This document shows, one piece after another, positions 9,621 to 19,163 of a DNA stretch of 59,433 nucleotides. Under the pieces are notes generated by a model that saw only the letters and a list, made by a program, of their open reading frames with translations, was not told the DNA's origin and ran no database searches. The stretch lies in contig NZ_HG424451.1 in NCBI RefSeq assembly GCF_000336385.2, positions 1 through 59,433 on the forward strand, in the 5' to 3' direction. The DNA comes from Lysobacter antibioticus HS124 (lineage in GTDB: Bacteria > Pseudomonadota > Gammaproteobacteria > Xanthomonadales > Xanthomonadaceae). Made by a program: the position numbers and the translations under genes. The number at the start of each line of letters is the position of its first letter. Positions within the stretch are counted from its first letter, which is position 1.

Positions 9621-10539
9621 GCATCCCTGGCTACGCGCTTCGCTGTTCTTCGCCGCCCTTGCGGGGCTGTTTGCGTATGGCTGGCACAACCCTCAGGTGG
9701 TGCAGCGGGCGTTGGCTTTCGGCTGGGGCAATGTCGGGGTTCTGGCCTTGTCGTACGTGGCGGCGCAGGGCTTGAATGCGTGGATTCTCAAGGCGGGCCT
9801 GGAGCCGCCTTATCGGGGCATCGGCTGGTCCGACGCGGCCGGCATCAACATGACTTCGTCGCTGGCCGGCTATCTGACCCCGTTTCGGTTGGGGGGGATG
9901 GGCTCACGACTGGTGATCCTGCGCCTCAAGTACGCGGTGGCACCCGGGTACGCCGTCGGCCAGTTCCTCCTGGTCACATTGCTGACGATCGGTCTCAGCG
10001 CGGTCCTGTTCGTCGCGGCGGTGCTCCTCCACGGAGGCGACGTTCTGGTCCGCTACCGGGCGCCGGTGTGGCTCATGGCCGCCGTCGCCGTTGGGGTGGC
10101 GTTGACTTGCGCAGCCTTGCTTCATGCGCGCAGCTACGCGTTCCTGCGTTCGTGGCTGCCACCCGCACTGGTCGGGGTGCACGAGGCGATGGCCCGGCCG
10201 TGGCGTTGCCAGGCTAAGATCTTGCTCTTGTTGATCGCGTTCTTCGTGCTGCAAGTGCTGCAAACGCAATGGTTGCTGCATGCGGTCGGGCTGCGCGGGG
10301 ATTGGGTGTTCTCGATCCTGGTCTGCGCGCTGGCCAATCTGATGTTGGTCCTCAGCGTGACCCCGGCGAACCTGGGGGTGAAAGAGGCGCTGCTGGGATC
10401 GCTCGCGTTCGTTTTTTTGGTGGACGAGCAGGCTTTCATCGGCGCCTTGCTGGTCGACCGTTTCGTGCAGTTGGGCGTACTGGCTCTGGGGACGGCCGCC
10501 TATGCCTGGTCCGCCGGGCGAGATCCCGGCGATACCTGA
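9613..10539 (+). CDS. LPG-synthase-TM (YbhN/AglD-type) flippase-like membrane protein
   Basis: A multi-pass inner-membrane protein of 308 aa with about seven to eight hydrophobic helices. The pattern SSLAGYLTPFRLGG (about residue 82) and VTPANLGVKEALLG (about 254) match the UPF0104 / lysylphosphatidylglycerol-synthase transmembrane family, whose members move lipids or lipid-linked sugars across membranes. The GTG at 9613 overlaps the ATP-grasp stop by 8 bases and leads straight into a hydrophobic segment. As the last gene of the cassette it is a natural candidate for flipping the finished undecaprenyl-phosphate sugar; this is inferred from context. Confidence 0.75.
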   Translation: MFKHPWLRASLFFAALAGLFAYGWHNPQVVQRALAFGWGNVGVLALSYVAAQGLNAWILKAGLEPPYRGIGWSDAAGINMTSSLAGYLTPFRLGGMGSRLVILRLKYAVAPGYAVGQFLLVTLLTIGLSAVLFVAAVLLHGGDVLVRYRAPVWLMAAVAVGVALTCAALLHARSYAFLRSWLPPALVGVHEAMARPWRCQAKILLLLIAFFVLQVLQTQWLLHAVGLRGDWVFSILVCALANLMLVLSVTPANLGVKEALLGSLAFVFLVDEQAFIGALLVDRFVQLGVLALGTAAYAWSAGRDPGDT

Positions 10540-10621
10540 AGGGCGGGGCGCAAGGGCGCATGCGTTGCCTGCGTCATCGCCCGCGCGGCCGCCCGCGAGT
10601 AACGGGCGCCGCGCCGAGTCG

Positions 10622-12514
10622 TCAAAGCTTGGCCAGCAGGGCTTCGGCCTTGGCCAATTCCGCCTGTCCCGTCTTGTCGTAGGGCTTCATGTGCTGACGT
10701 AGCGTGACCACCAGGTGTTCGGCTTCCGGCTTCATGCCGCGCCCGGCGTAGATCTGCGCCAATAGGACTCCGACCGGGAGATCGCCGCTGGCATTCCAAG
10801 CCAGCTCGGCCTGCTTCTGCGCCTGGGCGATATTGCCGGCTTGGAGATAGGTTTCGGCGGCGAGGAAGCGGGTCAGCCATTTGGCGCGGGCGGTATCAGG
10901 CTGATTGGCGGCGCGGTCGAGGATAGAGGCGACGGCATCGGCGACATCGGCATTGGTGAGTTCGCCGCACCCCTGCTCGCGGACCACGCGCGCCAACAAG
11001 CGTAACGCGGGCACTTCCGAGCTGCTGAGGCTTGGACGCGCATAACTGATAGCGTGGCGCAATTCGCCTTTGGTGACCGGCTTGCGGCTGATGCAGTCCA
11101 GCGTGACCCAGCTGATCCGGCCGACCGCCTGGACGCGCGGGTGCTTGCTGGCCACCAGGTCGGCGAAAGCGTCGTAGGAGCCTTGCAGATTGCCTTGGCG
11201 CATCGAAATGGTGGCCCGGGTGAGTTGCGCGCGCAGCGACCCTGGATGATGTTTCAGCCCCTGTTCCAGGATCGTGTCTTCGGCCTGCCAGACATTGGCC
11301 CGGCCCAGGGTGCCCATGGCGAAGGCGGCGGCGAAGCCGCCGGCGATGAGGAAGCCCAGTTGCTTGGGGCTGAACACGTTGAGCGGCAGGTCCTCCGGCA
11401 ACAACGCGGTCAAGCCGACCACGGCGAGAATCAGGCCGAAGCCAGGCAGGTAGTTGCGGTGCTCGAAATACAGTTCCAGCGGCAGGATGCCGGATTCGAC
11501 CGAGTGCGCAACCAGGAAGAAGAACCAGCCGGCGAAAAAGCTCGGCGCGCGCTTGCGCAATTTGATCGCCAAGGCGCTGATCAGCAGCAGCGCCAGGATC
11601 GATGCGGCCGTCGTCGCCGGCGAGAAGAGGCCGGTCGAGGCGGCGAAGTCGTCGGTGTACAGGCCCATCAACGGCGTACGCGGGACCAACAGGGTGCCGA
11701 CGTAATCCATCAACGCGCGCGACTGCGTCAGCAGGCGTTCGGCCAGGGTGAAGTCGCGTTCGGAATAGCTGCCGATCAGCTTGTCGGGCGCCAGGAACAG
11801 CGCGGCGAACACGGCGATGGCGGGCAGCGCCAGGAACACCCCGAAGAAGGCTTGGCGCACGCGCTTGTGTTCCGGCCGGGCGAGGAAGTAGGCCAGCTCG
11901 ATCACCAGGCACAGCGCCGGAGCGACGGCAGCGTTCTCCTTGCTCATCAGGCCGGCCGCGACGAACAGCGGAAACAGCAGGAACAAGCCCGGCACTGCGA
12001 GACCGAGCCTGCCGGCGGCCAACTGGCGCCGTGCGGCCAGATAGGTCCAAAGCGAGGCCAGGACGAACAAGGTGCTCAGTTGCGCCATGCGCTGCACCGA
12101 ATAGAGCACGGTGCTGGCGTTGATCGGATGCAGCAACCACAGGCCGACCACGACGCTGGCGAGCAGATCCGCGCGCGGCGCCAGCCTCGCGTCTTCGGCC
12201 AACAGGCGACGGATGACCTGCCATCCGACCAAGCCGCACAGCAGATGGACGATCAGGTTACCGAGCTTGTAGGCGAACGTCGTATGGCCGCCGAAGTAGG
12301 CGCTGAGGACGAAGCTTCCCATCGAGACCGGCCGGCCGAGCAAGCCGGATTCGTTGCCGAACACCACCGCTTGCCAGGTCGTGTCGCCGGCCAGCCAACG
12401 CTGGATCGGTTCCAGGTTGGGCTGGTCGTCGAAAATGAAGGGGCCGGACAAGCCGGCCCAATAGACGACCGCGGTGAGCACCATCGCGGCCAGCAGCACT
12501 ACTCGAGCGGGCAT
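10622..12514 (-). CDS. GT-C membrane glycosyltransferase with TPR-like tail; candidate pilin glycosyltransferase
   Basis: About 11-12 hydrophobic helices fill residues 1-410, then a soluble alpha-helical, TPR-like tail (about 415-630). The first periplasmic loop carries FIFDDQP (D29, D30) and LLGRPVSM, resembling the acidic catalytic loop and GRP motif of TMTC-type O-mannosyltransferases. GT-C enzymes use polyprenyl-phosphate sugars. The gene lies 126 bases downstream of a pilin gene on the same strand, the position pilin glycosyltransferases (TfpO, TfpW) often occupy. It is convergent with the glycan cassette, 82 bases away. Pilin as acceptor is a prediction; another exported protein is possible. 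Confidence 0.68.
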   Translation of the reverse strand: MPARVVLLAAMVLTAVVYWAGLSGPFIFDDQPNLEPIQRWLAGDTTWQAVVFGNESGLLGRPVSMGSFVLSAYFGGHTTFAYKLGNLIVHLLCGLVGWQVIRRLLAEDARLAPRADLLASVVVGLWLLHPINASTVLYSVQRMAQLSTLFVLASLWTYLAARRQLAAGRLGLAVPGLFLLFPLFVAAGLMSKENAAVAPALCLVIELAYFLARPEHKRVRQAFFGVFLALPAIAVFAALFLAPDKLIGSYSERDFTLAERLLTQSRALMDYVGTLLVPRTPLMGLYTDDFAASTGLFSPATTAASILALLLISALAIKLRKRAPSFFAGWFFFLVAHSVESGILPLELYFEHRNYLPGFGLILAVVGLTALLPEDLPLNVFSPKQLGFLIAGGFAAAFAMGTLGRANVWQAEDTILEQGLKHHPGSLRAQLTRATISMRQGNLQGSYDAFADLVASKHPRVQAVGRISWVTLDCISRKPVTKGELRHAISYARPSLSSSEVPALRLLARVVREQGCGELTNADVADAVASILDRAANQPDTARAKWLTRFLAAETYLQAGNIAQAQKQAELAWNASGDLPVGVLLAQIYAGRGMKPEAEHLVVTLRQHMKPYDKTGQAELAKAEALLAKL

Positions 12515-12640
12515 AGTCCGTTCCGAAAAATTGAACCCCGGGCAGACTATACGGAGCGCATGCTGTTCTGCCGAGTGCCGCGCGGTCGTCGAGTGACTCC
12601 CGCCCCGTTTTTCATCCGCACTCAGGTCGGTGTTTGACTC

Positions 12641-13054
12641 TTAGCGGCATTCCGCGGGCACCAGCGTCAGATTGGTGCCTGCCGCCACGCTGCAGTCCCA
12701 CTCCAGTCGGCCGGCCGAAGCGGCCGGACGCAGGGTGAACGTCACCGCGTTGCTGTTCTGCGGCGAGGACACGGCGGTGATCACCCCGTTGGCGCCAATA
12801 ACGACGCTCGCGCAATAGCTCGATGCGATGAAGCTGTAGCCCGTGTTGGTAGCGGTGACCGCTGCGAGGCTGCCGCGGTCTTGCGCGGTCTCCGCTACCG
12901 CCAGCTTGGCGGCGGCGGCGACGTTGAGGCATTCGGAGTTCTTGGTCCGGGTGGTGTAGTCCAGATAGCCCGGCAAGGCGATGGCGATCAGGATGCCGAG
13001 GATCGCGATAACGATCATCAGCTCGATCAAAGTAAAACCCTTTTGCGGCTTCAT
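12641..13054 (-). CDS. pilA: Type IV major-pilin family protein (pilin 1)
   Basis: Prepilin of 137 aa with the short leader MKPQKG and the class III/IVa start [18 protein letters not shown], cleaved by PilD between G6 and F7; E11 is the conserved Glu5 of the mature protein. Cysteines in SSYC, WDC and AEC suggest a C-terminal disulphide loop. The first 60 or so residues are nearly identical to the pilin at 13427, while the C-terminal third differs, including loss of a Thr/Gly-rich insert. The ATG at 13054 has GGGGGA upstream; the longer open frame to 13141 is not needed. A sigma-54-type site lies 94 bases upstream. Confidence 0.92.
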   Translation of the reverse strand: MKPQKGFTLIELMIVIAILGILIAIALPGYLDYTTRTKNSECLNVAAAAKLAVAETAQDRGSLAAVTATNTGYSFIASSYCASVVIGANGVITAVSSPQNSNAVTFTLRPAASAGRLEWDCSVAAGTNLTLVPAECR

Positions 13055-13147
13055 TACGGTGTCCCCCTGGAGTTTGGCTGTGGCCCGCGTCGGCCGCGAT
13101 CGGTCCGTCGGCGATCTTGCTCCGTGGTACGCGATACCCATTTGGCA

Positions 13148-13163
13148 AGCATGCTCTGTGCCA
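13148..13163 (-). promoter_or_regulatory. Sigma-54 promoter for pilin 1
   Basis: Minus-strand TGGCACAGAGCATGCT matches the consensus TGGCAC-N5-TTGC: GG and GC are separated exactly as required. Transcription would begin near 13137, leaving a leader of about 80 bases. With pilS and pilR encoded at 14631-17765, activation by PilR is likely. No PilR binding site was resolved. Confidence 0.7.
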
Positions 13164-13367
13164 ATGCCGCGCGGCAGAAGATGTGATTGGGGGATTAAGA
13201 GTGACGAAAGTCGCTATTTTTCTCGGCGTGACTCAAGTCCGCCGATGAGCGGTACTTAGTGGTGCGTAAGCGGTTGCTGCTGGCATGAACCGATTCGCGA
13301 ACGCGACTGCAGGGCGTCAGGGGGCGGGGGCGGCGGCGATCGCGATTGTCCGCGGAGTCGAGTGCGC

Positions 13368-13398
13368 AAAACAAAAGGCCCCGGCTTGCGCCGGGGCC
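13368..13398 (-). terminator. Rho-independent terminator of pilin 2
   Basis: A 9-bp perfect stem (GGCCCCGGC / GCCGGGGCC, 13377-13398) with a 4-base loop is followed on the minus strand by a T-rich tract (TTTTGTTTT). It lies 28 bases after the pilin 2 stop and separates it from the promoter of pilin 1, so the two pilins are separately transcribed units. Confidence 0.85.
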
Positions 13399-13426
13399 TT
13401 CGTTGAAGCAGGCGGTAATCAGACGA

Positions 13427-13858
13427 TTACGGGCGGCACTCGGCCGGGACCTGCGACATCTTGGTGCCGGCCGGAACCGAGCAGTCCCACTCGACGCGAC
13501 CAGCGTCCAGAGTCGGGGCCAGGGTGAATGCCACCTGCGCACCGCCGGTGCCCGGGGTGTCGCCATCGGTGGTCGCGGTGATCACGCCGGTGCCGTCCTC
13601 GATGATAACGCTCGTGCAGTAGCTCGAAGCGACGAAGCTGTAACCGGTGTTGGCCTGGGTGACCTGGGCCAGCGAGCCACGGTCCTGAGCGGTTTCCGAC
13701 ACGGCCAGCTTGGCGGCGGCGGCGACGTTCAGGCACTCGGCGTTCTTGGTGCGAACGGTGTAGTCCTGGTAGGCCGGCAGGGCGATGGCGATCAGGATGC
13801 CCAGGATCGCGATGACGATCATCAGTTCGATCAGGGTAAAGCCTTGCTGCTTCTTCAT
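13427..13858 (-). CDS. pilA: Type IV major pilin PilA (pilin 2)
   Basis: Prepilin of 143 aa: leader MKKQQG, then [18 protein letters not shown] with the conserved Glu5, assembled into the pilus fibre from the inner membrane. The C-terminal cysteines (SSYC, WDC, AEC) mark the disulphide region. Compared with pilin 1 it carries an extra Thr/Gly/Asp-rich segment near residues 95-108, a plausible exposed loop and possible O-glycosylation site. It has its own sigma-54-type promoter and strong terminator, the arrangement expected of a highly expressed major pilin. Which of the two pilins dominates the fibre cannot be told from sequence. Confidence 0.94.
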   Translation of the reverse strand: MKKQQGFTLIELMIVIAILGILIAIALPAYQDYTVRTKNAECLNVAAAAKLAVSETAQDRGSLAQVTQANTGYSFVASSYCTSVIIEDGTGVITATTDGDTPGTGGAQVAFTLAPTLDAGRVEWDCSVPAGTKMSQVPAECRP

Positions 13859-13956
13859 GGTGTATCCCCTAGGAGTGATTGAGTTGCTTCACGTGCCGGC
13901 AGGTCCGGTGTTCGGTCCTTCGGCAGCCGTGCGTGCCGCACGTGCACCAGGGAGTA

Positions 13957-13972
13957 CGCATAACCCATGCCA
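13957..13972 (-). promoter_or_regulatory. Sigma-54 promoter for pilin 2
   Basis: Minus-strand TGGCATGGGTTATGCG matches the -24/-12 consensus (TGGCAY-N5-TTGC with one mismatch), with correct GG-to-GC spacing. The predicted start near 13947 leaves a leader of about 88 bases before the ATG. Adjacent pilS-pilR supports control by PilR-activated RpoN. Confidence 0.72.
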
Positions 13973-14630
13973 ACCGCGTGGCTGCGAAGGCCCCGGTCAG
14001 AAACTGGTAGCGAGGTCACGTATCGCTACCCGGAGCGGTCGTGCGGAGTGACGCGGAAGGTCAGTCACAAGGCCTTCACGGTGACCAAATGTGTCAGGTT
14101 AAACATTCGCCGTTAAAAAGCGTGAGCCTGATCGCGCAATGGATTCGCGCCTTGCAGGCGATCAGCTTGAGCTCGGCGCGCGATTTCGATGTTGCATTCG
14201 CGAATCGTGATTTGAATCGCATTTCACGCGCCCTGCCGGTGTCCGGAGGCGAGTGGATTTGCCGTATCCACCGGCTCGACGCTGCGCCGGAGAGCGGCGT
14301 TCGAACGCAAGCGCGGCAGCCGTCGCGACCCGGTGCGCCGCCGGCGTCGCCGAGCGTGGCCGCGAATGTACAAGTACGGTGGTGGACACGGAGCGGAGAG
14401 CGGTGTTGCTCTAGCGCGCCGGGGGCGGCGCAAGGCGTGGTGTCGGCGTCGGGTACGCCGGCGATGCTCGCAGGAGGCGGGTCGTCGCAACAGAGACGGA
14501 AGACGGCGGGCAAGGCTCCGGCGTCCTCGCCGCGAGCCCGGTTCGTAGGCGCCGGATGCTCCCGCAACGTTGCGGACGAAACGCGGCGGTCAGTATCGGG
14601 TCCGCGGCGACCGGCCACGGACCGTCGGCA
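13973..14630. other. Intergenic region upstream of pilin 2
   Basis: About 660 bases between the pilin 2 promoter and the pilR stop. Open frames on both strands are Arg/Ala-rich and unlike any family. The stretch 14040-14240 looks less GC-rich than its surroundings and may hold PilR enhancer sites, which act well upstream of sigma-54 promoters. No RNA gene or clear repeat was recognised. Confidence 0.5.
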
Positions 14631-16046
14631 TCAGTCGATGCCGAGCTTCTTGAGCTTGTAGCGCAGGGCGCGGAACGTGATGCCCAGCGCCGCGGCCGTG
14701 CGGGTCTTGTTGTAGCGGTTTTCCTGCAATGCCTGCTGGATCGCCGCGCGCTCGATCTCCTCGATGTACGAGGGCAGGGCGCTGGTGGCGGTGTCGCGCG
14801 GATTGAGCGTGCGCGGATCGACGGCGGCGGCGGCCGCTGCGGTGGGCGCGGCGCTGCCGGCGTTCGCGCCGGCGTCGGCCGGGACGCCTTGGGTCGCCAG
14901 GCGCGGCAGGCGCAGGTCGCCGGCGTTGAGCACTTCGCCTTCGGCCAGGGCCAGGGCGCGTTCGAGGATGTTCTCCAGTTCGCGCACGTTGCCGGGGAAG
15001 CCGTAGGCGCGCAGCGCTTCCAGTGCGTCGTCGCCCAGGCGCGGCACCAGCCGGCCCTGATTGCCGGCCAGGCGCTGCAGGATCTTGGCGGCCAGGCCGG
15101 GCAGGTCGTCGAGGCGCTCGCGCAGCGGCGGCACGCGCAGCTCGATAACGTTGATGCGGTAGTACAAGTCCTGGCGGAAGCGGCCGTCGGCGACCAGCGC
15201 GGCGAGGTCCTTGTGGGTCGCCGACAGGATGCGCACATCGACCACCACTTCGGCCTGCGCGCCGACCGGGCGGATCGACTTTTCCTGGATCGCGCGCAGC
15301 AGCTTGACCTGCATCGGCAGCGGCAGCTCGGCAACCTCGTCGAGGAACAGGGTGCCGCCGTCCGCGGCCTGGAACAGGCCGGGCTTGTCGGCGTGGGCGC
15401 CGGTGAAGCTGCCCTTCTTGTGGCCGAAGAATTCGCTTTCCATCAGCTCGGCCGGGATCGCGCCGCAGTTGACCGGCACGAACGGGCCGTCGGCGCGGCC
15501 GCCTTCGGAATGTATGGTCCGGGCGACCAACTCCTTGCCCACGCCGGATTCGCCGGCGATATAGACCGGCGCCTGGCTGCGCGCGACCTTGGCCAGGGTC
15601 TGGCGCAGCTTGATCATCGCCGGCGATTCGCCGTACAGGCGCGAGCCGACCGCTTCGCTGGCGCTGCGGCGGGTATCGTTGAGCTCCAGCGCGTGACGCA
15701 CGAGATCGCGCAGCACGGCCAGGTCGACCGGCTTGGCGACGAAATCGAACGCGCCGGCCTTGAGCGCTTCCACCGCCGCTTCGACGTTGCCGAAGGCGGT
15801 GATCATCGCGACCGGGGTATTGGGGTATTTCTGACTGATTTCGGCGACCAGCTCCATGCCCGAGCCGTCGGGCAGGCGCATGTCGGTCAGGCACAAATCG
15901 TAACGATTGCGCAGCAGCTGACTGCGCGCCTCGCCGATGCCGGACGCGGTGTCGCAACGCAGGCCCATACGGCCCAAAGTCATGACGAGCAACTCGCGAA
16001 TGTCGCGCTCGTCGTCGACTACCAATGCACTACGGGTTTCAGCCAT
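14631..16046 (-). CDS. pilR: Sigma-54-dependent response regulator PilR
   Basis: NtrC-family activator of pilin transcription. The receiver domain (about 5-120) has the acidic pair in VVDDE and the phospho-accepting Asp in LTDMRLPDG. The AAA+ domain shows Walker A GESGVGKE, the sigma-54-contacting GAFTGA loop as GSFTGAH, and GTLFLDEVAELP. The C-terminal Fis-type helix-turn-helix includes TRTAAALGITFRALRYKL. The ATG at 16046 has GGAGG just upstream and is preferred over 16064; length is 471 aa. It lies 93 bases after pilS, and both pilin promoters nearby are of sigma-54 type. Confidence 0.95.
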   Translation of the reverse strand: MAETRSALVVDDERDIRELLVMTLGRMGLRCDTASGIGEARSQLLRNRYDLCLTDMRLPDGSGMELVAEISQKYPNTPVAMITAFGNVEAAVEALKAGAFDFVAKPVDLAVLRDLVRHALELNDTRRSASEAVGSRLYGESPAMIKLRQTLAKVARSQAPVYIAGESGVGKELVARTIHSEGGRADGPFVPVNCGAIPAELMESEFFGHKKGSFTGAHADKPGLFQAADGGTLFLDEVAELPLPMQVKLLRAIQEKSIRPVGAQAEVVVDVRILSATHKDLAALVADGRFRQDLYYRINVIELRVPPLRERLDDLPGLAAKILQRLAGNQGRLVPRLGDDALEALRAYGFPGNVRELENILERALALAEGEVLNAGDLRLPRLATQGVPADAGANAGSAAPTAAAAAAVDPRTLNPRDTATSALPSYIEEIERAAIQQALQENRYNKTRTAAALGITFRALRYKLKKLGID

Positions 16047-16139
16047 GGGCCCTCCACCGACCACGATATCTTAACGTGGCGGTGGCGGCCAAGCATGGCG
16101 TGCTTGAATATGTCCGGAATGGGATGCGCAGCGGTACGG

Positions 16140-17765
16140 TCAACGCGTCGGCAAAGCGCTGGAACCGGCGAGGCGGATGCGGAAACAGCCGCCGCCGCCC
16201 GGCACCGGGACATAATCCAGCGAGGCTTGATTGGCCCGGCAAAGCTCCCGCGCGATATACAGCCCCAGGCCGGTGCCGTGGCTGGAGGTGGTGAAGAACG
16301 GCCGGAACAGGCGTTCGGCGACCGAGTCGGGAATGCCCGGGCCGCGGTCCAGCACGTCGATCGCCGGCAGGCCGACGTCGTCGAAATAGACGTTCACAGT
16401 GACGCGCGCCGGTTGCCCCGGCATGCGGCCGTAGGTCAGGGCGTTGTGCACCAGCACGGTCAGCGCCTGGTGCAACTGGCGCGGGTCGACCATGGTTTTG
16501 ACGCGGTGCTCGGGTCCGGTCGCGCGCAAGGTATCCTGTTCGATCGGGTGGCTGGCGCGGTATTCGTCGACGAACTGGCGCACGAACCCCATCAGCTCCA
16601 CGTGCTCGGGCTTGGCCGGTTCGCGCCGGGCCATGCCCAGCACGTTCTCGACGATGCCGTTCATGCGCACGCCCTGCTGGCGCACGATCTCGAGCAGGCG
16701 ACGGTCGGAGACGGCGATGTCGCGGGACTCTTCCAGCAACTGCACGGCGTAGTTGATCGCCGCCAGGGGGTTGCGGATCTCGTGCGCCAGGCTCGCCGAG
16801 AAGCGGCCCAGCGCGGCCAGGGTGATCGATTCGGCGTGACGCGAGACCAGCGAGGTGTCGTCGAGGAAAATCAGGGTCTGGTCGCTGCCGGCGAGCAGGC
16901 GGGTGAAGCGCGGCACCACTTCCGGCAGGTCGGGGGCGAGCTGCATCGGGCTCTCGTCGGGCCGGCCTTCGGTGCGCCAGCGGCTCAGCCGCCGCGCCAA
17001 CTCGGGCGCGGCCAGGGCCAGCACCCGATGGCCGTGGCGCGGGCCGTCGTACTCGCCGCTGTCGCCGAGCAGCAGCATCGCCGCCTCGTTGGCCAGGCGC
17101 AGCCGGCCCTCGCCGTCGACCAGCAGCACGCCGGTCCGCATGCGGCGGATGATCAGCTCGTTGACCTCGGCGTAGTTGGCCGCCTCGGCGCCGCGCCGCT
17201 CGGCCAGTTCCTGGCTCTCGCGCATCTGCCGGCCGAGCGCGCTGGTGAGCAGGGCGATCGACAGGTAGGCCAGGGCGAACATGATCGGCTCGGCGATGGT
17301 CCGGCTCAGGCTTTCGCCGCCGATCCAGTTCCAGACCCATTCGCCGATCAGCCCGGCGCAGGCCAGCACCGCGGCGCCGATGCCGTAGCGCGCCCGCAGC
17401 AGCAGGGCCGCGGCGCCGACGTTGAACATCAGCATCAGGGCGATGCCGGTGCCGGCGCCGGGCAGGGCGTGGATGGCCAGGATGCCGAAGAACAGGTCGC
17501 TGGCGATGCCGGAGAAGACCTGGGCGCGCAGCTCGCCGCGGCCGTTGAACAGGAACAGCAGGCCGGCGATGAACAGGTAGGCCAGGGCCAGCGAGCGCGC
17601 GAACAGGTCGTGGCGCGGCGTGCCGATCAGGTTCTCGACCGGGCCGAACAGGAAAAACACCAGCAGCGCGGCTTCCAGAAGCCGGTAGAGTGTGAAGAAG
17701 TAGAGTTCGCGCCGGAGCGCGAGATCGGCATCGGCCGGACTGGAAGGGGCGAGACCTGACGGCAA
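16140..17765 (-). CDS. pilS: Sensor histidine kinase PilS
   Basis: Inner-membrane kinase partner of PilR. About six hydrophobic helices (residues 20-190) are followed by a PAS-like region (about 215-310), the H-box SASLAHEIRNPLAAI with the phospho-accepting His, and an HATPase domain with DRGPGIPD and GTGLGLYIARE. No ATG is near the front. The TTG at 17765 gives 541 aa, close to the roughly 530 aa of P. aeruginosa PilS, but the start is uncertain. The frame stays open far upstream, antisense to sucCD, which is a high-GC artefact. Confidence 0.9.
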   Translation of the reverse strand: MPSGLAPSSPADADLALRRELYFFTLYRLLEAALLVFFLFGPVENLIGTPRHDLFARSLALAYLFIAGLLFLFNGRGELRAQVFSGIASDLFFGILAIHALPGAGTGIALMLMFNVGAAALLLRARYGIGAAVLACAGLIGEWVWNWIGGESLSRTIAEPIMFALAYLSIALLTSALGRQMRESQELAERRGAEAANYAEVNELIIRRMRTGVLLVDGEGRLRLANEAAMLLLGDSGEYDGPRHGHRVLALAAPELARRLSRWRTEGRPDESPMQLAPDLPEVVPRFTRLLAGSDQTLIFLDDTSLVSRHAESITLAALGRFSASLAHEIRNPLAAINYAVQLLEESRDIAVSDRRLLEIVRQQGVRMNGIVENVLGMARREPAKPEHVELMGFVRQFVDEYRASHPIEQDTLRATGPEHRVKTMVDPRQLHQALTVLVHNALTYGRMPGQPARVTVNVYFDDVGLPAIDVLDRGPGIPDSVAERLFRPFFTTSSHGTGLGLYIARELCRANQASLDYVPVPGGGGCFRIRLAGSSALPTR

Positions 17766-17984
17766 GCGGAGTTTCCCGGCGCGGGCGGAATGCCACGCAG
17801 TATAGGGCGAGCGGCTTGGCCGGACCGGCGCTGACCCTGGCCGCTGCGGGCCCGGCCGGGCGGCCGGGAATCCCGGGGTTTTGCTCGGCCCGCCCCGATC
17901 GGCGACAATGCGGCCCCCTCGCGCGCGCTCCGGCCCCCTGGCCGGGCGTCCGCGCGGGACGTCTTTCACTCCCCTCGGTGACGC

Positions 17985-19151
<1,167 letters not shown>

Positions 19152-19163
19152 GAGGCCGATGAC

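Noticed and set aside
13885-13925. A second possible sigma-54 site close to the pilin 2 start (CGGCACGTGAAGCA)
   Set aside because: The GG-to-GC spacing is two bases short; the site at 13957-13972 has the right spacing.
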